Source: Lumbricus terrestris (taxonomy: Eukaryota; Annelida; Clitellata; Crassiclitellata; Lumbricidae). Taken from it: 64,000 bases of DNA. Within the stretch, counting starts at the first letter, position 1; every line of letters begins with the position of its first letter. The position numbers and the translations under genes were made by a program. The stretch covers positions 44,819,286 through 44,883,285 of the forward strand of contig OX457039.1 of NCBI GenBank assembly GCA_949752735.1, written 5' to 3'. A model generated the notes under the pieces. It was given only the letters and a program-made list of their open reading frames with translations. It did not search any database and was not told where the DNA came from. Shown here piece by piece: positions 1 through 64,000 of the stretch.

Positions 1-576
1 ACAAAAGACCAACAAAAGTGAAACTAATTAGCAAACAGGGCTAACAAATTAACATGGTCTGCGAAAACACAATATATATAGTCAAAAGTTACATTTAAAC
101 TATGATGCATTCATAAAAAATCAACAGATAATTAATCCACGTAACCGAATATACATCAGCCAATCAAATTTGCCATATTGTTAGCTTGTGCCTATGAGGA
201 GAAATTGAGTCATAGAAAAATTCGGAGAATAACTGGGCCCAAGACATCGAGTTGCTCGCATCCTCCGAATATGTTAGAAGGTTTTGGATAATAACACTTG
301 ATTACAGATATAGTCAATGTCGTTCAATGCACATAATTTAAACAGCAGCTACAATATCTAATATCATATGCTAGTTTACTTTTAAAACATGATTGTATTT
401 AATATAGTAGATGCTATCTAAACATTACCAACAGGAGCAATAAAGATTTCACAGGTAAAAATATGTAGAAAATACCATCTAAACACTAACGGCATCATAG
501 TTTTCCATTAATCCATCATATTATTTTATGTATTAACAGCAAAGTTGTGCTATGGTTTGTGTGTAAACAGTATTAC
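1..576. other. Intron after exon 49
   Basis: AT-rich intronic sequence. I see no exon, RNA gene or recognisable repeat in it. Confidence 0.6.
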
Positions 577-58081
<57,505 letters not shown>

Positions 58082-60147
58082 CTATACTCAAAACAGATAA
58101 AGATATGCACATACACATGCCGTACAACACTGAAAATAGAACAACTGGTCAAGAACCAGTGCTCAATGGACCAACGTCATTATATAACCGGACAGAAGTC
58201 CACGAGGAGAAATATTTCACCTATCCCAATGTGACTTTTTGCATTTCGGATGTTGTGGACCTTTTGTGCAAAGGCAGTCGCTTCACACTACACAATGTGT
58301 AACATGAAACGAAGCAGAGAATTTAAGTAAAACCCAACTCCTCCATGCAGCTGAACATCAATAAAAAAGTCTAGAAAATCCTCTGGATTAGCAGCAATAA
58401 AAATTACTTTGGCCAGCAGCTCCACATTCCAAGCTTCAGTAAGACAAGATGGAATTTGTCAATGCTTGCAGGAAACAATTATCCTGCGATCCGTATCTAT
58501 AGTCTAATCCAATCAGACTCTCTTCAGCTTTTCATCTGTTAGAATGGGAAGCCACAAGGACATATTATCAGGCCACAGCAGATGGGTCAGAGCACAGAAG
58601 GTTAATGGTCTCCAGAGATAGTAGTACTGCTCAACGAACAAAACGCAACGTAGAAAAGACTAGATTTTATCACTGATTCAGCCTGCGCGAACAAAACTGC
58701 AGCCGAATTTTACTCGGCAAAAAAGCAGCATAAAAGGATGGCAAGACTGTTTCTGTCCATCAGCCATTACAGATCTGCTAACAGCTGTTGGGTAGACCAG
58801 AACTAGGTATATATAGGCTCTTGGACAGACTAACGATATAAAGCTGGATGGCATGGAAGAGGTGCCAAAAATTCGGAAATGGTTCACCAGAATACAAAGC
58901 CAAGTAGCATGGAGCCTAATACACAACAAAATGACAGAACAGAAGGAACATTTTCCCATGCAATCTACCTATAGTGCTGTACAGTGTACACCCCACAGCA
59001 TGGAATTTTTTACACCTATTCCAACTTATGGTTAGTAACTACAGGACCTAGTGCAGGTACTACAAGAGTCACCACTAGAAGCACCCAGAGACGTGCAGAG
59101 ACGAACCAACAGATTCCCATTGAAAGCTAATAGTAGACATCATATGCAGAGCTCCTGGACCAAATCGCATAAAAGAAGATGATGAGGTTGGTAAACACGA
59201 GCCCCAACACCAAGTGCAGGACCTAGTAAATAACAGAGGATGGGATTCCCTTAATGCTGGGCCTGTGAACAACGACAACCTCCTCCGCAGCTGGCAACTG
59301 GTCTCATACGGCATCATCACATTACACCGGTCAGCACCAATCTATGGACTCTCTTGACCTTTCCGAATGGAACTTGATGCACCAGACAACATGCAGCCAT
59401 GATGATCACGCCATACGCACATTAAGTGCATCCACTGATAAATCAGGAGTCAATCGAATATTGGCAGACCCAGATGAACAGAATGACAAAATTCAATCAC
59501 GAAAAACTTTTCATGAACAAAATCGAGTGCAGTGGTCAATGTTTAAAAACATTTTAGAACCAACAGTTTACTAGGCTATTGCAAAATGATGACTGGTCAT
59601 TGAGAATTATGGCAACAGTAATATAAGAAGTTCTAAACTTGTACAAAATTAAAAGGAAACTCAAAGTATAGAGCAGACTTAGATGCAAATTCGTTAGTGA
59701 TCATGAAGGAGAAACTTTGTAAACAAGCAGCTAATGAAAACCTTGTATATCATCCCTAACAAGATAAGATGGCTTCCACTTGCAGTCACAGCAAGTTCCT
59801 GACTGGATGACAATAAGTAGAGCCAACATAAGACTACAGATATAGCATAAGCCCTTCCATATAACAAGGCTTATTAGGACAAATTCCATTATTCTGCAAA
59901 GTAATCCTTAATTATCTGTCAACAATTTTCCACAGCATTTTCACACCCATGAGAAAGAACATGAAACATTATTAGCTTTGTTTGCATTGACAGCAATAAC
60001 AAAAGTAGACAATGAAAGCAAAAGTTTCTGATTAGCCTGTTAGTCTGCATGAGCCTGTGGCTTCCCTCTTGCCAACTAACTTAACAATAGTGCATGATTT
60101 TCTTATACTTTGACGCCTAATGTTCATAATTAAATGTGTCTACCACT
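58082..60147. other. Intron upstream of exon 1, no exon found
   Basis: I searched the minus strand for the preceding NBEA exons and found none. No clear repeat was recognised in this stretch, so the 5' end of the gene lies beyond 64000. Confidence 0.6.
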
Positions 60148-60808
60148 TTAACCCTTTGTGTGTCATTTTTGCGAAATTGTGACATCTCAAAACCTTACAC
60201 ACAGGTTGTAGGCAAAAAATTGCAACATTATGCTGGAGCTTTTTAAAGCAGCTGGAACTTTGGAAACCAGCGTTCCTACTAAGCCTGTTAATAATAGAGT
60301 GACAAATCAGGTATACCATTTTACCATCGTTTACTACAATGGAACAATATTGGAAATTTTACATCCGTAAGTCGACAATCAGTTGCGTTTGATGATTGGG
60401 TCATTCCGTCTCAAATCAACAAATTTTTCAAAAGTTTCCCACTCGACCATCTCAGATTTTGATGAAATTTGCACAGAATGTGCATAAATGTATTAGAACA
60501 TGCTATGCAAAAGTTGAGAGCAATATTCCCAGTAGTTTTTTTAATACGGAATTTTAAAGACACCTGGGGTGACCCCGTTTATCGCGATTCGAAAATTCCG
60601 TCTGAATTTACTGTCATATTCAGGAGGCCATAAGTCGACTATAATTGCAGATAAATAGATGAAATTTTCAGGATACATAGTCATCATGGTGCTAATCAAG
60701 GATATTAAAAGAACTTGATATCTGATGGATAGTTTTTTTCTAGCTGCACATTGAAAATCGGGAAAAAAATAACGACCCTGTCTGGCGCAAGTACTTTACT
60801 GCTCTACT

Positions 60809-61117
60809 ATGATCAAATGGGTTCATTATCAGAGAAAGTGTGAACCACTTGCCATCATAGTGTACATTGTGTGCACAGAAAAGCAATTAGGTCAGCTTTA
60901 TCATGTGTACCTGTTGCAATATAGCCTTCTGAAAATCAAAGAAACCACGTTTTTGCCTTTTGACGACAGTGTTCAAGGTCTGATATGGACATGTGGGATA
61001 GGTCATACAGCTATAAAATTAACACCATTGGAAAGAGCAGCTCAAATACTACTAGAAACAAGAAGAATTGCTTGGGAGACTCATGTGGTTCAACGATTAC
61101 AGCGATTTCCATTATAG
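60809..61117 (+). repeat. Left-arm unit 1 with 102-codon open frame
   Basis: The frame starts MIKWVHYQRKCEPL and ends RLQRFPL. It is identical in translation to unit 6 of the other arm. I recognise no protein family. Confidence 0.85.
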
Positions 61118-61185
61118 TAGTGTTTTGATCATTCGCGAACTGATACGACGCCGATATTAGGAGCTTAGTACTTTACTGCTCTACT

Positions 61186-61491
61186 ATGACCAAATGGGTT
61201 CATTATCAAAGAAAGTGTGAACCATTTGCCATCATAGACCACATTGTGTGCACAGAAAAGCAATTAGGTCAGCTTTATCATGTGTGCTTAAAGCAATATG
61301 GCCTTCTGAAAATCAAAGAAACCACGTTTTTGCCTTTTGACGACAGTGTTCAAGGTCTGATATGGACATGTGGGATAGGTCATACAGCTATAAAATTAAC
61401 ACCATTGGAAAGAGCAGCTCAAATACTACTAGAAACAAGAAGAATTGCTTGGGAGACTCATGTGGTTCAACGATTACAGCTATTTCCATAA
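61186..61491 (+). repeat. Left-arm unit 2 with 101-codon open frame
   Basis: It begins 377 bp after unit 1. Compared with unit 1, most differences in the frame change amino acids, so selection on a protein is not evident. Confidence 0.85.
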
Positions 61492-61559
61492 TAGTAGTGT
61501 TTTGATCATTCGCGAACTGATACGATGATATTAGGAGCTTAGTACTTTACTGCTCTACT

Positions 61560-61871
61560 ATGACCAAATGGGTTCATTATCAAAGAAAGTGTGAACCATT
61601 TGCCATCATAGTCCACATTGTGTGCACAGAAAAGCAATTAGGTCAGCTTTATCATGTGTACTTGTTGCAATATGGCCTTCTGAAAATCAAAGAAACCACG
61701 TTTTTGCCTTTTGACGACAATGTTCAAGGCCTGATATGGGCATGTGGGATAGGTGATACAGCTATGAAATTAATACCATTGGAAAGAGCAGCTCAAATAC
61801 TACTAAATACAAGAAGAATTGCTTTTGAGACTACTGTAGTTCAACGATTACAGCTATTTCCATTGCAGTAG
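61560..61871 (+). repeat. Left-arm unit 3 with 103-codon open frame
   Basis: It begins 374 bp after unit 2 and is the innermost unit of the arm. It shares DDNVQGLIW and GDTAMKL with unit 4, its mirror partner. Confidence 0.85.
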
Positions 61872-62593
61872 TGTTTTAAACATTCGCGAACTGATATGAT
61901 GCCGATATAATGCAGACATATCCTTCCGTGACATATGAATAATCTGAGAAACACAGCAATCACATTTATGAAAGACATGTTCTTTATGACTGTTTTTATG
62001 TTTAAAGTAGCTGTATAAACAGCATTTAAACAAACTGTAGAAACATGTGCCATCTGCACATGTATGTCAAGCAGTCCAACAACTTAAATTGTGTACAGTT
62101 TTATGTCAGGCACAGAAATTACTGAGAACTGTGCTGTACCACTACCTATCAAGATTACCTTGTATGCACTGTTTTGCTACATTCTTCCTCTTCCTTCATT
62201 GAGATTCCAATATGACATGGTGAGAAACTTGATGCAGGCATAAACATTAAACATGTGTTAAATGGTAAATAGCAATAATATTTCTATCAACTCTCTAAAC
62301 TTGCAACTTTGCAGTGTTCAATTAAACAATGAACACAAAGTAAGAGAGAAATAATATTGTGGCCACTTATCTTGGAATATTTACTGCCTATAGAACAGAC
62401 TACATATAAATACATCTTATTGTGTAGCTCATTTTAAAAACCATTTTATGTGTCTGTCATATTCAGATGGTTAGCTGAAGACCATATTTATTAACTACTT
62501 ACTTTGTGTACTTACTGGAAAACATTCAAGAGTTCAGTTTTCGTATACGGATCATGCATTGCCATATAATAATGGCCGCAAATGTTAAAAATA

Positions 62594-62905
62594 TTAATAC
62601 AATATAAACCACTGTATTCGTTGAACTACAGAAGTCTCAAAAGCAATTCTTCTTATATTTAGTGGTATTTGAGCTGCTCTTTCCAATGGTGTTAATTTCA
62701 TAGCTGTATCACCTATCCCACATGTCCATATCAGGCCTTGAACATTGTCGTCAAAAGGCAAAAACGTGGTTTCTTTGATTTTCAGAAGGCTATATTGCAA
62801 CAAGTACACATGATAAAGCTGACCTAATTGCTTTTCTGTGCACACAATGTGGACTATGATGGCAAATGGTTCACACTTTCTTTGATAATGAACCCATTTG
62901 GTCAT
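62594..62905 (-). repeat. Right-arm unit 4 with 103-codon open frame
   Basis: Innermost unit of the right arm, mirror of unit 3 and the most diverged, ending VQRIQWFILY where the arm stops. Confidence 0.85.
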
Positions 62906-62973
62906 AGTAGAGCAGTAAAGTACTAAGCTCCTAATATCGTCGTATCAGTTCGCGAATGATCAAAACACTACTA

Positions 62974-63279
62974 TTATGGAAATAGCTGTAATCGTTGAAC
63001 CACATGAGTCTCAAAAACAATTCTTCTTGTATTTAGTAGTATTTGAGCTGCTCTTTCCAATGGTGTTAATTTTATAGCTGTATGACCTATCCCACATGTC
63101 CATATCAGACCTTGAACACTGTCGTCAAAAGGCAAAAACGTGGTTTCTTTGATTTTCAGAAGGCCATATTGCTTTAAGCACACATGATAAAGCTGACCTA
63201 ATTGCTTTTCTGTGCACACAATGTGGTCTATGATGGCAAATGGTTCACACTTTCTTTGATAATGAACCCATTTGGTCAT
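62974..63279 (-). repeat. Right-arm unit 5 with 101-codon open frame
   Basis: Mirror of unit 2, sharing its VCLKQYGLLK variant. The start-to-start distance to unit 4 is 374 bp. Confidence 0.85.
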
Positions 63280-63347
63280 AGTAGAGCAGTAAAGTACTAA
63301 GCTCCTAATATCGGCGTCGTATCAGTTCGCGAATGATCAAAACACTA

Positions 63348-63656
63348 CTATAATGGAAATCGCTGTAATCGTTGAACCACATGAGTCTCCCAAGCAATTC
63401 TTCTTGTTTCTAGTAGTATTTGAGCTGCTCTTTCCAATGGTGTTAATTTTATAGCTGTATGACCTATCCCACATGTCCATATCAGACCTTGAACACTGTC
63501 GTCAAAAGGCAAAAACGTGGTTTCTTTGATTTTCAGAAGGCTATATTGCAACAGGTACACATGATAAAGCTGACCTAATTGCTTTTCTGTGCACACAATG
63601 TACACTATGATGGCAAGTGGTTCACACTTTCTCTGATAATGAACCCATTTGATCAT
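63348..63656 (-). repeat. Right-arm unit 6 with 102-codon open frame
   Basis: Mirror of unit 1, with identical translation. The start-to-start distance to unit 5 is 377 bp, repeating the left-arm spacing. Confidence 0.85.
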
Positions 63657-64000
63657 AGTAGAGCAGTAAAGTACTTGCGCCAGACAGGGTCGTTATTTTT
63701 TTCCCGATTTTCAATGTGCAGCTAGAAAAAAACTATCCATCAGATATCAAGTTCTTTTAATATCCTTGATTAGCACCATGATGACTATGTATCCTGAAAA
63801 TTTCATCTATTTATCTGCAATTATAGTCGACTTATGGCCTCCTGAATATGACAGTAAATTCAGACGCAATTTTCGAATCGCGATAAACGGGGTCACCCCA
63901 GGTGTCTTTAAAATTCCGTATAAAAAAAACTACTGGGAATATTGCTCTCAACTTTTGCATAGCATGTTCTAATACATTTATGCACATTCTGTGCAAATTT

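Larger units (their letters stand above)
60152..64000. mobile_element. Large foldback element, right end beyond the window
   Basis: The sequence from 60466 inward to about 61865 reappears inverted from 64000 back to about 62590, with very few mismatches. Each arm has an outer unique part and three tandem units. A 720-bp spacer (61866-62589) separates the arms. The left boundary is set at the TTAA (60148-60151) followed by CCCTTTGTGTGTCA, a piggyBac-like end; this is inferred because the mirrored end is not in the window. Confidence 0.88.

Noticed and set aside
58660..59600. Several 60-90 codon open frames upstream of exon 1
   Set aside because: None resembles the missing NBEA N-terminus or any known family, and none has paired splice sites in the right phase.

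Overview
This is eukaryotic DNA from an invertebrate animal. It is visibly AT-rich, its genes are broken by many short introns, and it is full of animal-type retroposons and DNA transposons. The species cannot be fixed from the sequence. One gene accounts for all the coding DNA I could identify: a minus-strand member of the neurobeachin/LRBA (BEACH) family, the group containing fly rugose and worm SEL-2. I traced 49 consecutive exons from 58081 down to 577. Their junction phases agree throughout and sum to 7,863 nt, or 2,621 codons. By comparison with remembered human NBEA and LRBA, roughly the first hundred and the last seventy residues lie outside the window, so both gene ends are missing.

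Protein layout from high to low coordinates: N-terminal helical region (exons 1-2, 58.1-53.0 kb); concanavalin-A-like lectin domain (exons 3-8, 49.1-40.9 kb); alpha-solenoid DUF4704-type region (exons 9-20, 39.8-30.2 kb); a long acidic linker exon with a candidate PKA-anchoring helix (exon 21); conserved middle blocks (exons 22-27); a second acidic, glutamine-rich linker (exons 28-29); the conserved block before the PH domain (exons 29-34); the PH-like domain (exons 35-37); the BEACH domain (exons 38-43); and WD40 repeats (exons 44-49). Forty-six of the 48 introns are GT-AG. Two use GC donors.

The introns hold seven elements with hAT features, five of them with perfect 8-bp target duplications. 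Two of the seven keep transposase fossils. There is also a Tigger/pogo element with a TA duplication and an HTH relic, two tiny TTAA-flanked MITEs, a two-copy tRNA-derived SINE that shares its tail with a resident LINE, another tRNA-like SINE, several truncated CR1/L2-like LINE ends, and many micro- and minisatellites.

Two features stand out. First, three of the intronic minisatellites start exactly on a splice site of the host gene (exon 29 donor, exon 31 acceptor, exon 32 donor), so they are arrays of copied splice sites. Second, the last 3.8 kb (60.15-64.0 kb) is a large foldback element. Its mirror-image arms each carry three tandem units of about 375 bp with an open frame of about 102 codons. 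The left end looks piggyBac-like (TTAA followed by CCCTTTG), and the right arm runs off the window.
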